The notes beneath the pieces are model-generated. The model was not told the DNA's origin, ran no database searches, and worked only from the letters and a program-made list of their open reading frames with translations. 64,000 nt of DNA from Nocardia pneumoniae NBRC 100136 (GTDB lineage: Bacteria; Actinomycetota; Actinomycetes; Mycobacteriales; Mycobacteriaceae), in the NCBI RefSeq assembly GCF_000308755.1, contig NZ_BAGF01000052.1:16722-80721 (forward strand), read 5' to 3'. The position numbers were made by a program, and so were the translations under genes. The first letter of the stretch is position 1, and every line of letters starts with the position of its first letter. Below are positions 52,868-61,072 of the stretch, one piece after another.

Positions 52868-54247
52868 TCAGATCCGCGCCGAGTCCACGGACGGCCGTTC
52901 CGGCTGCTCCGGTGGTGTGCTCCCTTTCGGCTCCTCGCCGCTGGGACCGAAGACCATGCCGTTCTTCCACGCACTGCGCTCGAACATCCGCTGCAGCGGC
53001 GTGGCGACGAAGGTGGTGACCGTCGTCATGATCGCGAGCACGGTGTACAACTCGGGCGTGATCAGCCCGGCCGACAACCCGACGTTGAGCAGCACCAGCT
53101 CCATCAGCCCGCGAGCATTGGACAGCGCGCCCATGGCGCCCGCCTCCCGCCAGCCCATGCCCTGGGAGCGAGCGACCAGCCCGACCGCGCCGAACTTGCC
53201 CGCGAACGACACCACCAGCACCACGACGGTCATCACCAGCACCTTCGGCTCGAAGATGAGGCTCAGCTTCGTGTTCAAGCCGGTATAGATGAAGAACGCG
53301 GGCAGCAGCAGATATCCGACCAGCGGCTCGAAGCGGTCCCGGATCCGGTCCAGCAGCTCACCGCGCGGCATGACCAGACCGGCGACGAAAGCGCCGAGCA
53401 CGGAATGGATTCCGACGAAGTCGGTGACTCCGGCGGCCAGCAGGACCACCAGCAGGACCACGGTGAGCTGACCGACCGGCAATCCGCCCGCGCGTTCGGT
53501 GTCACCGCGGCGCGGCGTCCACGTCTCCAGCCGCGCCAGCCAGCGGCGGGCGACGAAGAACATGAACAGCAGGTAGGCCAGTCCGCCGCCGACCGCGAGG
53601 TAGATGCCACCCGGGCTGTCCTTCGCCGTCGCGACGACCACCGCCAGCAGCACCCACGCGCACGCGTCGTCGACGGCCGCGACCGCCAGCGACATCGTGC
53701 CGAGCCGGGTGTTCATCAGTCCGGAGTCGTAGATGATCCAGGCCAGGATCGGGAACGCGGTGACCGCGACGGCAGCGGCGAGGAACAGCGCCCCTTGCCA
53801 GTCGGCCACCCTCTCGGTGAAGAATCCGCCCTGCACGGCCATCCACCAGCCGACCAGGCCGCCGAGCACCATCGGCACCGCGACACCGGTCGCCGAAGTG
53901 GTCCCGGCTTGGCGCAGATGCTTGCCGAAGATGTCGAGCTGGAACGAGCTGCCGACCAGGAACATGTACAGCACCAGCCCGATCTGGCCGACCACGTAGA
54001 TGGCGGTCAGGTTCGGGTGGACGATACTCGTGCCTCCCACCGCGAGCTTGGTCGGGAACAGCCACTCCTGCGCCTGCGGCCAGGCCCAGCCGAGCACCGA
54101 TGGCCCGAGCAGGAAGCCCGCGATCATGATGGCGACCACCTGGACTTGCCCCAGGCGGCGGAAGACGGGCCAGAGCAGTTGGTAGGTCACCAGGATGACC
54201 ACGATCTGCAGAAAGAAGTGGGTCGAGATTTCCAGCAGCGATGGCAT
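52868..54247 (-). CDS. Cation/proton antiporter, CPA2 family
   Basis: The 459-residue product has about twelve membrane helices of the CPA2 (KefB/NhaS3) class: QVVAIMIAGFLLGPSVLGWA, PQAQEW loop, TAFPILAWIIYDSGLMNTRL, AVAAVDDACAWVLLAVVVAT (paired Asp typical of electrogenic Na+/H+ exchange), SVLGAFVAGLVMPRGELLD and AMGALSNARGLMELVLLNVG. It carries a hydrophilic C-terminal tail after the last helix, ending RPSVDSARI. The cation is uncertain; the Asp-Asp pair favours Na+. It stands alone, unlike the antiporter at 20.2 kb which has a TrkA-C subunit. Confidence 0.85.
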   Translation of the reverse strand: MPSLLEISTHFFLQIVVILVTYQLLWPVFRRLGQVQVVAIMIAGFLLGPSVLGWAWPQAQEWLFPTKLAVGGTSIVHPNLTAIYVVGQIGLVLYMFLVGSSFQLDIFGKHLRQAGTTSATGVAVPMVLGGLVGWWMAVQGGFFTERVADWQGALFLAAAVAVTAFPILAWIIYDSGLMNTRLGTMSLAVAAVDDACAWVLLAVVVATAKDSPGGIYLAVGGGLAYLLFMFFVARRWLARLETWTPRRGDTERAGGLPVGQLTVVLLVVLLAAGVTDFVGIHSVLGAFVAGLVMPRGELLDRIRDRFEPLVGYLLLPAFFIYTGLNTKLSLIFEPKVLVMTVVVLVVSFAGKFGAVGLVARSQGMGWREAGAMGALSNARGLMELVLLNVGLSAGLITPELYTVLAIMTTVTTFVATPLQRMFERSAWKNGMVFGPSGEEPKGSTPPEQPERPSVDSARI

Positions 54248-54409
54248 CGCAGCTCCCCTCCGTCGAGCTGTATCGGTCGTACCAGGATCTCGGCCACCGA
54301 TGAAAACGCAACGGCCTCGGTATGACTTTGTGTGACGAGTTCGGGCGCCGCCGCCCCTCGTGAGCCCGGCGACGCCCGAATCATACCGTCCCGTACTGTT
54401 TTTCGCGGT

Positions 54410-54613
54410 TCAGGATTGCTGCTTGCGCCACTGTTCGACGTCGACTCCGCCCACGCCCCAGTCGGACAGCGCGACCTCGTCGATGACGACGTAGGTGCTC
54501 GCGGGCGCCTTGCCGAGGACGTCGTACAGCAGATCGGTGACGCCCTTGATCAGTTGCGCCTTCTGCTCGCGGGTGACGCCCTCGTCGGTGACTTTGATGT
54601 TCACGTACGGCAT
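54410..54613 (-). CDS. 4-oxalocrotonate tautomerase-family protein
   Basis: The 67-residue product begins MPYVNIKVTDEGVTREQKAQ; removal of Met exposes the catalytic Pro, as in 4-OT/tautomerase enzymes. The length is typical. The SDR stop and its ATG share a base (TGATG), so it is cotranslated with the SDR. The substrate is unknown; the pair suggests degradation of a ring- or enol-type compound under the adjacent TetR regulator. Confidence 0.87.
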   Translation of the reverse strand: MPYVNIKVTDEGVTREQKAQLIKGVTDLLYDVLGKAPASTYVVIDEVALSDWGVGGVDVEQWRKQQS

Positions 54614-55347
54614 CAGGCTGCCCTTCCGGTGATGAACCCGCCGTCGACGGGAAGGATGTGTCCGGTGATGAACGCGGCGTCGGCGAGATACAACACCGCG
54701 GAAGTGGTTTCGGCGACTTCGCCGATGCGGTTGAGCAAGGCCAGCCTGCCTGCGGCCGCTTCGTCGCCGTCGCCGAACAGCGGCGTGCGGATGATGCCGG
54801 GAGCGACCGCGTTGACCCGGATGCCGTCGGCCGCGAGTTCCGCGGCGAGGCTGGTGGTCAGCGCGTGCACACCGCCCTTGCTGATCAGTGCCGCCGACGC
54901 GGGCAGCCCGGCGAGGGCGTGGTCGATCAGCACCGTGCCGATGTTCACGATGCTGCCGCCGCGGCCCTGTGCCAGCAGCTGTCGCACCACGGCCTGCGTG
55001 GTGAAGTAGGTGCCCTTGAGGTTTCCGTCGAGGTAGCCGTCCAGGTCGGCCTCGGTGACGTCCACGAACGGCTTGGCCCCGAAGACGCCCGCGTTGTTGA
55101 CCAGCACGTCCACCCCGTCGAACCGCTCGACGGCGACCCGGACCAGAGCGGTTCCCGTCGCGGGGTCGCCGATATCGCCCACCACCGTGGCCACCCGATC
55201 CGGAGTGCCCAGTGCGGCGGCGACCCGCGAAAGTTTCGCCGTGTCACGACCATTGAGCACGACATTGTCGCCGCGTTCCAGGAACGCCCGCGCGATATCG
55301 CGTCCGATCCCGCTGGAGGAACCGGTCACGATGACCGTCTTCGCCAT
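54613..55347 (-). CDS. SDR-family oxidoreductase with altered catalytic motif
   Basis: The 244-residue product has the classical SDR fold: TGSSSGIGRDIARA (7-20), VVGDIGDPATG, LVNNAGVFGAKPFV, and the C-terminal VNAVAPGIIRTPL. The usual Tyr-x3-Lys is not seen: the active-site stretch reads PASAALISKGGVHALTTSL, with Ala four residues before the Lys, and the Ser position reads NIGTVL. The Lys is retained. Similar variants exist in annotated SDRs, so the protein is expressed but may act on other chemistry or act as a binding protein. It lies behind a TetR operator. Confidence 0.82.
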   Translation of the reverse strand: MAKTVIVTGSSSGIGRDIARAFLERGDNVVLNGRDTAKLSRVAAALGTPDRVATVVGDIGDPATGTALVRVAVERFDGVDVLVNNAGVFGAKPFVDVTEADLDGYLDGNLKGTYFTTQAVVRQLLAQGRGGSIVNIGTVLIDHALAGLPASAALISKGGVHALTTSLAAELAADGIRVNAVAPGIIRTPLFGDGDEAAAGRLALLNRIGEVAETTSAVLYLADAAFITGHILPVDGGFITGRAA

Positions 55348-55366
55348 TTCTCTCCTCTTCGTTGAT

Positions 55367-55378
55367 ACGACCGGTCGT
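55367..55378. promoter_or_regulatory. TetR operator copy 1 (SDR/tautomerase operon)
   Basis: ACGACCGGTCGT is a perfect 12-base palindrome 20 bases before the SDR start. It sits in a 17-base core, ATACGACCGGTCGTCTT, that is identical to copy 2. Confidence 0.7.
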
Positions 55379-55423
55379 CTTCGAATGGGTGAACGTAGAC
55401 GCCGGACGGGTGCAGCCCTTGGC

Positions 55424-56014
55424 TCAGGGCAGGAAATAGTCGCCGAGCAGCCGATCCAGGCACTTGTGCAGCGGCGCGAGGGTGCGATCGATCTTCATCC
55501 TGATCACCGCGCCCTCCCATGACTCGAGCAGCAGGTCGGCCAGCTCGGTGGCGTCGATGTCGGCGCGGATCATGCCCAGCCGCTGTCCGTGTGCCAGTTG
55601 CTCGGCGACGCGGTCGCGCCAAGCGCCCCAAGCGACCGACAGCGATTCCCGCAGCAGCTCACTGCCTTCCAGTTCGCCGCCCAGGTTCGCGATGAGGCAG
55701 CCGCCGGTGAAATCGGCCGCGACGAAATCGTCCATCAGCCGTCCGAAGAACGTCCGCAGGCCGCTCACCGGATCCGGCGCGGCGCCGAACGCCTCGGTCA
55801 GATTGCGCTGGACGCACAGCGAGTGATGCTCGATGATCGCGCGCCCGAAGCTCTCCTTGCTGTCGAAATAGTTGTAGAACGATCCCTTCGGCACACCGAC
55901 CTTGTCCAGGATCTGTTTGAGTCCCGTGCCGTGGTAGCCGTTGGTCAGGAACCCGGCGGCGCCCTCCTCGACCAGAAGTCGCCGGGTGTCTTCACTACGT
56001 CGCGGTCGCGCCAT
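55424..56014 (-). CDS. TetR/AcrR-family regulator, LmrA/YxaF type
   Basis: The 196-residue product has a TetR HTH (RLLVEEGAAGFLTNGYHGTG, LKQILDKVGVPKGSFYNYFD) and a C-terminal domain of the LmrA/YxaF class (FTGGCLIANLGGELEGSELL). The ligand is unknown. Two identical palindromes, one in its own promoter and one before the downstream SDR gene, indicate autoregulation and control of the SDR-tautomerase genes. ATG 56014 follows the conserved start MARPRRSEDTR; the longer frame runs into the operator. Confidence 0.88.
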   Translation of the reverse strand: MARPRRSEDTRRLLVEEGAAGFLTNGYHGTGLKQILDKVGVPKGSFYNYFDSKESFGRAIIEHHSLCVQRNLTEAFGAAPDPVSGLRTFFGRLMDDFVAADFTGGCLIANLGGELEGSELLRESLSVAWGAWRDRVAEQLAHGQRLGMIRADIDATELADLLLESWEGAVIRMKIDRTLAPLHKCLDRLLGDYFLP

Positions 56015-56025
56015 GCAGCGAATAT

Positions 56026-56037
56026 ACGACCGGTCGT
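56026..56037. promoter_or_regulatory. TetR operator copy 2 (tetR promoter)
   Basis: ACGACCGGTCGT, the same palindrome as at 55367-55378, lies 12 bases before the tetR ATG, where it would block transcription initiation. Both copies share the 17-base core. Confidence 0.7.
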
Positions 56038-56071
56038 CTTGGAATTGCAACCAGCAAACCGTGCGGAGGCA

Positions 56072-56539
56072 TCACGCCGTGCCTTCCTCCGCGGGTGGAG
56101 CGTGGCGCCACCGCGCGGATCGTGCGGCGAAATGCGTCAGATGTTCGGCGGCGAACCGATCCCGTTGCCAGTCGGCCGGATCGGCGGCCGCCGTCCAGAC
56201 GTAGGTCCACACCGGACCCACCCGGTCGCCGACACGTACCCGGCGCAGGTCGTATTCGTCGTCTTCGAACGCGTCGAGGATCATCCATTCCGCCGCGGTG
56301 AGACCACTGAGCACGGCGCCCCGGGTCAGTCCGTCCGGCGCGACGACCAATCCGGGATAGATCCGCCTCGGCAGCGCGGCCGCGCGCCACCCGGTCAGCT
56401 CGGCCGGTTCGAGCGACGGAATCCTCCCGAGCAGCACGTCCAACACTTCGGGAAACTGCAGCGTCCCGTAGACGAACAGCGCGTGATCGGGCCCGGACAG
56501 ACCACCCAGCCGCCCCGGACCCAGCGCCGCCGATTCCAT
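56072..56539 (-). CDS. Gamma-glutamylcyclotransferase/AIG2-like protein
   Basis: The 155-residue product has the BtrG/GGCT fold: FVYGTLQFPEVLDVLLG (YGTL motif), LVVAPDGLTRGAVLSGLTAA and DAFEDDEYDLRRVRV (conserved acidic patch holding the catalytic Glu). The family cleaves gamma-glutamyl-amine or amino-acid bonds to 5-oxoproline. ATG 56539 is favoured by an AGGAG site eight bases upstream over GTG 56557. Confidence 0.82.
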   Translation of the reverse strand: MESAALGPGRLGGLSGPDHALFVYGTLQFPEVLDVLLGRIPSLEPAELTGWRAAALPRRIYPGLVVAPDGLTRGAVLSGLTAAEWMILDAFEDDEYDLRRVRVGDRVGPVWTYVWTAAADPADWQRDRFAAEHLTHFAARSARWRHAPPAEEGTA

Positions 56540-56608
56540 GTCCACCGCTCCTCTCACCCGGTACCCACTGTGCCCGTCCCCCGCGCTGCACGCACGGGCG
56601 GCCGACGC

Positions 56609-57517
56609 CTACATCGGCCGCTGGGCGCGGATGATGGCGGCCAAGTATTCGTAGTCGTCGGCACGGGCGCTGGAGGCACGGAACGCGAGGCCGATGGTGC
56701 GGCCGGGCGCCGGGTCCGCGAAATGCGCGACATCCAGTGTGCCGCTCGCCGTTTCCGCCGCGACGGCCATCTGCGGGATCAGGGTCACACCGAGCCCGCC
56801 CGCGACACACTGCACCACGGTCGCCAGCGAGGCGGCCCTGGTGTCGCCGACCGCGGCGGGGTGGGCATCGGCCGACCGGCACGCCTCGAGGGTCTGGTCG
56901 CGCAGGCAGTGCCCCTCGTCCAGCAGCAGCAGCGGCTGGGCGTCGAGCACCGACGCGGCCAGGTCCGTACGCCCGGCCAGCTCGTGCCCACGTGGGGTGA
57001 CCAGCACGAATTCCTCGGCATAGAGGGGGATCTCGACCACACCGGGCATGTCGGTGGGAACCGCCAGCAACGCGATGTCCAAGACGCCCGTGCGCAGCCC
57101 GTCCAGCAACCGGGCGGTCTGGTCTTCGATGATCTGCGGGCGCAGCGCGGGCAGCCGCTTGCGCAGCTCGGGCAGCAACCCGGGCAGCACATAGGGGGCC
57201 ACCGTCGGAATGATGCCCATCCGCAAGGCGCCACCGAGTCCGTCCCCGGTCGCCGAGGCGACGAAGCGGTCGGCGGCCTCCAGCGTGGCCATCGCCTTGG
57301 GCAGCAAGCGCATTCCGGCGGCGGTCACCAGCACACGCCTGGTACTCCGCTCGATCAGCTGAATGCCCAGCCCGTTTTCCAGCGCCGCGAGCGCCTGCGA
57401 TAGCGTGGGCTGGCTCACATGGAGCCGGGTGGCCGCGGTGCCGAAATGGCGGTATTCCGCGATCGCGACGAACGCACGCAGCTGTGACAGGGTGGGCTGA
57501 TAAGTCTGATCAGTCAC
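56609..57517 (-). CDS. oxyR: LysR-family hydrogen-peroxide regulator OxyR
   Basis: The 302-residue product has a LysR HTH (LSQLRAFVAIAEYRHFGTAA; LHVSQPTLSQALAALENGLG) and a substrate domain with the redox pair Cys204 and Cys213 in DEGHCLRDQTLEACRSAD, at the same nine-residue spacing as E. coli Cys199-Cys208. Divergence from ahpC confirms OxyR. It is intact, unlike the decayed oxyR of M. tuberculosis. GTG 57517 lies seven bases after TAGACT on the reverse strand, so it is probably leaderless. Confidence 0.92.
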   Translation of the reverse strand: MTDQTYQPTLSQLRAFVAIAEYRHFGTAATRLHVSQPTLSQALAALENGLGIQLIERSTRRVLVTAAGMRLLPKAMATLEAADRFVASATGDGLGGALRMGIIPTVAPYVLPGLLPELRKRLPALRPQIIEDQTARLLDGLRTGVLDIALLAVPTDMPGVVEIPLYAEEFVLVTPRGHELAGRTDLAASVLDAQPLLLLDEGHCLRDQTLEACRSADAHPAAVGDTRAASLATVVQCVAGGLGVTLIPQMAVAAETASGTLDVAHFADPAPGRTIGLAFRASSARADDYEYLAAIIRAQRPM

Positions 57518-57521
57518 GCCT

Positions 57522-57541
57522 ATCAGTCTAGTGCGACTGAT
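57522..57541. promoter_or_regulatory. OxyR-ahpC inverted repeat and -10 element
   Basis: ATCAGTC (57522-57528) and GACTGAT (57535-57541) form a perfect seven-base inverted repeat around six bases, directly upstream of the oxyR start. The reverse-strand -10 TAGACT (57525-57530) lies within it, so OxyR binding would cover its own promoter. This is a LysR-type site by position and symmetry. Confidence 0.6.
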
Positions 57542-57627
57542 CACCTTTACCTTTTACCGGGGCTTCCGGCAAGATCACCGGTGAGCTATTGCATGCGCTA
57601 GCAAATCAACACGACGAGGAGATGAGC

Positions 57628-58215
57628 ATGGCCCTGCTGACCATCGGCGACCAATTCCCGGCATACAACCTCACCGCGGTCATCGGCGGTGATCTGTCGA
57701 AGGTCGACGCTCAGCAGCCCGACGACTACTTCACCCGGATCACCAGCGACGACCACGCGGGCAAGTGGCGGATCGTCTTCTTCTGGCCGAAGGACTTCAC
57801 CTTCGTGTGCCCCACGGAGATCGCCGCGTTCGGCAAGCTCAACGACGAGTTCGAAGACCGGGACGCGCAGGTGCTCGGCGTGTCGGTGGACAACGAGTTC
57901 GTGCACTTCCAGTGGCGCGCACAGCACGAGGACCTCAAGACCCTCCCCTTCCCCATGCTCTCGGACCTCAAGCGTGAGTTGTCCGCGGCCACCGGCGTGC
58001 TCAACGCCGACGGCGTCGCCGACCGCGCCACCTTCATCGTCGACCCGAACAACGAGATCCAGTTCGTCTCGGTCACCGCGGGTTCGGTGGGCCGCAACGT
58101 CGACGAGGTGCTGCGGGTGCTGGACGCGCTGCAGTCCGACGAGCTGTGCGCCTGCAACTGGAAGAAGGGCGACCCGACCATCAACGCCGGTGAGCTCCTC
58201 GCGGCCAGCGTCTGA
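57628..58215 (+). CDS. ahpC: Alkyl hydroperoxide reductase subunit C (peroxiredoxin) AhpC
   Basis: The 195-residue product has the peroxidatic Cys61 in FTFVCPTEIAAF and the resolving cysteines Cys174 and Cys176 in SDELCACNWKKG, as in M. tuberculosis AhpC. It reduces organic hydroperoxides and peroxynitrite, recycled by AhpD. ATG 57628 (MALLTIGDQFPAY) has a GAGGAG site at six bases; ATG 57622 is too close to that site. It is divergent from oxyR. Confidence 0.96.
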   Translation: MALLTIGDQFPAYNLTAVIGGDLSKVDAQQPDDYFTRITSDDHAGKWRIVFFWPKDFTFVCPTEIAAFGKLNDEFEDRDAQVLGVSVDNEFVHFQWRAQHEDLKTLPFPMLSDLKRELSAATGVLNADGVADRATFIVDPNNEIQFVSVTAGSVGRNVDEVLRVLDALQSDELCACNWKKGDPTINAGELLAASV

Positions 58216-58277
58216 AACAACCACCGAGAAAATGACCTGTCCCCTTACGGGGCCGACCTGAGCAGAGGAATCGCCGC

Positions 58278-58817
58278 ATGAGCATTGAGAACCTGAAGAA
58301 CTCCCTTCCCGAGTACGCCAAGGACCTCAAGCTCAACCTGTCATCGATCGCGCGCACCACGGTGCTGAACGAACAGCAACTGTGGGGCACCCTACTGGCG
58401 TCGGCGGCCGCGACCCGGTCGACGACCACACTGCGCGAGATCGCCGAGGACGCCGCCGACGTGCTGACCGCGGAGGCGTACAACGCCGCGCTCGGCGCCG
58501 CCTCGATCATGGGCATGAACAACGTGTTCTACCGGGGCAAGGCGTTCCTCGGCGGCCGCTACGACGATCTGCGGGCCGGGCTGCGGATGCAGATCATCGG
58601 CTCGCCCGGCGTCGACAAGGCCGACTTCGAGCTCTGGTCGTTCGCGGTCTCCTCGATCAACGGCTGCGCGCACTGCCTGGAGGCGCACGAGCACACGCTG
58701 CGCGAGGCGGGCGTATCCCGTGAGGTGATCTTCGAATCACTGCGGGCCGCGGCCATCGTGGCCGGTGTCGGCCAGGCGGTGCAGTCCACCGAGGCGCTGG
58801 CCACGGCCGCGATCTGA
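58278..58817 (+). CDS. ahpD: Alkyl hydroperoxidase AhpD
   Basis: The 179-residue product has the thioredoxin-like active site GCAHCLEAHEHTL with Cys130 and Cys133, and Glu118, His132 and His137 in the proton-relay positions of M. tuberculosis AhpD. It reduces AhpC using electrons from dihydrolipoamide dehydrogenase/lipoamide adaptors. It follows ahpC by 62 bases and ends at a strong terminator. Confidence 0.95.
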   Translation: MSIENLKNSLPEYAKDLKLNLSSIARTTVLNEQQLWGTLLASAAATRSTTTLREIAEDAADVLTAEAYNAALGAASIMGMNNVFYRGKAFLGGRYDDLRAGLRMQIIGSPGVDKADFELWSFAVSSINGCAHCLEAHEHTLREAGVSREVIFESLRAAAIVAGVGQAVQSTEALATAAI

Positions 58818-58823
58818 GGTCGT

Positions 58824-58863
58824 CGCGAAGAGGCCCCGATCCGCGGATCGGGGCCTCTTCGCG
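58824..58863. terminator. Perfect 40-base palindromic terminator
   Basis: CGCGAAGAGGCCCCGATCC and its exact complement meet at a GC centre, giving a 40-base perfect inverted repeat just after the ahpD stop. It lacks a U-tract (GTTCGGGG follows). Confidence 0.8.
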
Positions 58864-58908
58864 TTCGGGGGTGTGTCCTGGACCACAGCTCGGTGTCGGG
58901 GCACCGAG

Positions 58909-58914
58909 TAGGCT
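58909..58914 (+). promoter_or_regulatory. Leaderless -10 box for phzF
   Basis: TAGGCT ends eight bases before the ATG at 58923, fitting a leaderless or near-leaderless transcript. It argues against the longer ATG at 58893, which would include the box. Confidence 0.5.
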
Positions 58915-58922
58915 CGGCGACC

Positions 58923-59597
58923 ATGGGCACCCAGCTTGACGTGGTCCGAGTGTTCACCGACGCCGCCGGGCGGTTCGGCAACGAACTGGGCATCGCCAGG
59001 GCCACGGACGTGGCCACGGCCGACCGGCAGGCGCTGGCGGCGAAGGCCGGGTACGCCGAGACCGTCGTGGTCGACGAGCCGGTCGACGAGATCGCCACGG
59101 TGCGGATCTACACGCCGACGGTGGAACTCCCGTTCGCCGGGCACCCCTCGGTGGGGACGGCGTGGTGGTTCGCCGCCCAGGGGACGCCGGTGCGGACGCT
59201 GGACGTCCCCGCGGGCCCGGTGGCGGTGGAACTCACCGACGGGCTGACCTGGATCACCGCCCGCGGCGAATGGGCGCCGGCGTTCACCTTCCACGAGCTC
59301 GCCGACCCCGAAGAACTCGCCACCCTCCGAGCGGACGAGTTTCCCGGCGGCCCGCACTATCTGTGGAGCTGGACCGACGAACATCGCGGGACGCTGCGCT
59401 CCCGCATGTTCGCGCCGACCATGGGGATCGTCGAGGACGAAGCGACCGGCGCCGCCGCCGTGGCGCTGACCGCGCTGCTGCGCAAGAGCCTGGTCATAGT
59501 CCAGGGCAAAGGTTCCCAATTGTTCACCCAGTGGGACTCCGACGGCTGGGTGCGCCTGGGCGGTCGTGTCGTCGCCGACCAGCCGGTCGAGATCTAG
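58923..59597 (+). CDS. PhzF-family isomerase
   Basis: The 224-residue product has the diaminopimelate-epimerase-like fold of PhzF: VVRVFTDAAGRFGNELGIAR, VRIYTPTVELPFAGHPSVGT, FLLRTLDVPAGPVAVEL-like RTLDVPAGPVAVEL, and SRMFAPTMGIVEDEATGAAA. Characterised PhzF makes phenazine precursors, but most members are of unknown substrate; no phenazine cluster is here. ATG 58923 lies downstream of a -10 box. It converges on rskA with seven bases between. Confidence 0.83.
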   Translation: MGTQLDVVRVFTDAAGRFGNELGIARATDVATADRQALAAKAGYAETVVVDEPVDEIATVRIYTPTVELPFAGHPSVGTAWWFAAQGTPVRTLDVPAGPVAVELTDGLTWITARGEWAPAFTFHELADPEELATLRADEFPGGPHYLWSWTDEHRGTLRSRMFAPTMGIVEDEATGAAAVALTALLRKSLVIVQGKGSQLFTQWDSDGWVRLGGRVVADQPVEI

Positions 59598-59604
59598 ACT
59601 CCCC

Positions 59605-60336
59605 TCACGGCAGCCGCACGGAGGCGATCGGCTCGGCGCTCGGCGCGTCCGAACCGCCGTCCGGTTCGACGCTCATCGCGAGCAGCTCGCCCGACCGGAA
59701 TCCGGTCACGAACGGCCGATCGGCCGACGGCGCGTCGCTCAGCATCCCGACCGATCGTGACTGCCCGTCGGAGCCGACCAGCCACATTTGATACACCTGC
59801 CCCACCGGCGGCGGCGCGACCTGGTCGAAGACGACGACCGCGCGCCCGAGCTTCGGCGAGACGTCCACGACCAGCAGGCCGCCACCGGCGACCGGCCCGC
59901 GCACGGTCTGCGTCTCCGGCTGGACTTCCACCTGGTTGGCCGTAGTGGGAGAGGACGGCGAGCCGACGAACCGCATGGTCACCACGGTTGTGCCGAGCAC
60001 AAGGCACGCCGCGGCGGCGACCGCGACCGCCCACCGCGGTGGCCGCCACCACGACGCCATCCGGGTGACCGGTTTTCCTGCGCCGCGGTCGGGCAACGCT
60101 GCCAGGATGCGTCGTTCCAGTTCGGGCGGCGGCGCATGCTCGTCGAGCACGGCCAGCCGTCCCATGATCTCGCGCACCTGCCAGACGGTGTCGGAGAACG
60201 CCTGCCGCACGGCCGGGTCGGCGGCCGCCAGCCGAGCGTCGATATGCCTGCGTTCGATATCGGCGACCGCGTCCAGCGCGCACGGATAGGCGAGGTCGAT
60301 GAGGTCCGCGTCCGCTCGCGGCGAGGTGTCAACCAT
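59605..60336 (-). CDS. rskA: Anti-sigma-K factor RskA
   Basis: The 243-residue product has an N-terminal zinc-less anti-sigma domain (DLAYPCALDAVADIERRHID; VRQAFSDTVWQVREIMGRLA), one transmembrane helix (WAVAVAAAACLVLGTTVVTM) and an extracytoplasmic RskA domain with VGQVYQMWLVGSDGQSRSVG and RSGELLAMSVEPDGG. It holds SigK until a signal and regulated proteolysis release it. The start overlaps the sigK stop by eight bases. Confidence 0.92.
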   Translation of the reverse strand: MVDTSPRADADLIDLAYPCALDAVADIERRHIDARLAAADPAVRQAFSDTVWQVREIMGRLAVLDEHAPPPELERRILAALPDRGAGKPVTRMASWWRPPRWAVAVAAAACLVLGTTVVTMRFVGSPSSPTTANQVEVQPETQTVRGPVAGGGLLVVDVSPKLGRAVVVFDQVAPPPVGQVYQMWLVGSDGQSRSVGMLSDAPSADRPFVTGFRSGELLAMSVEPDGGSDAPSAEPIASVRLP

Positions 60337-61006
60337 CGGTGCCCTTCCCGGACAAGCACTTCTCCAATCGCTTCAACCCGTCGCGGATGCGGGTCTTGAT
60401 CGTGGGCAGTGGGACCGAGAGGTGGTCGGCGACCTCACGGTAGGTGTGCCCGCTGTAATACGCCAGCATGATCGCTTCGCGCTGGGTGGGTGTCAGCATG
60501 CCCAGGCAGCCTGCCACCTGCTGTTCTTCGATGCGCTGCACCACCGATTCGGCGACGACGTCGTGGGCGCGGCCCAGCTGCTCGTGCGCGTAGACCAGCT
60601 CGCGGCTGGTGGCCGAACTCTCCGCGCGGACCCGGTCCACCGCGCGCCGGTGCGCGAGCATCATGATCCAACCGATCGGGCTGGCCAGCGTGGGGTCGTA
60701 GCGGTCGGCCATCGACCACACCTGGAGGTAGACCTCCTGGGTCACCTCTTCCGCGGCGGCGTGACTACGCAGGATGCGCACCGTCAGCCCGAATACCCGC
60801 GGGCTGGTCAACTGGTAGAACTCGGTGAACGCGCCGCGATCGCCCGCCCCCACCGCCGCGAGCAGCGCGGCCAGTTCACGGGTGGCCAGACCGGTACGTG
60901 CCCGGTTGTCCGCGGCGGGCGACGGGCACGCGAGCGCCGGGTCGGCGAGTTCGTCGCACTCCCGCGCGGACCCATGTGGTGAAGCAGAACCGTGTTCGTT
61001 GCTCAT
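60329..61006 (-). CDS. sigK: ECF RNA polymerase sigma factor SigK
   Basis: The 225-residue ECF sigma factor has region 2 (FTEFYQLTSPRVFGLTVRIL; AAAEEVTQEVYLQVWSMADR, SPIGWIMMLAHRRAVDRVRA) and region 4 (LTPTQREAIMLAYYSGHTYR; LSVPLPTIKTRIRDGLKRLE), as in SigK. It is released by RskA cleavage and, in mycobacteria, controls exported and redox-related proteins and itself. ATG 61006 is chosen from AGGGGA at eight bases. Confidence 0.92.
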   Translation of the reverse strand: MSNEHGSASPHGSARECDELADPALACPSPAADNRARTGLATRELAALLAAVGAGDRGAFTEFYQLTSPRVFGLTVRILRSHAAAEEVTQEVYLQVWSMADRYDPTLASPIGWIMMLAHRRAVDRVRAESSATSRELVYAHEQLGRAHDVVAESVVQRIEEQQVAGCLGMLTPTQREAIMLAYYSGHTYREVADHLSVPLPTIKTRIRDGLKRLEKCLSGKGTDG

Positions 61007-61072
61007 CGCCGAATCCCCTGCCTGCATAAACAGGGGTTCGGTATGCACAAGGAGGCGGATTGGTCGCCCCGG

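Noticed and set aside
52865..54325. A 486-codon plus-strand frame opposite the antiporter
   Set aside because: It is His/Gln/Arg-rich shadow sequence; the reverse-strand product has clear membrane helices and motifs.
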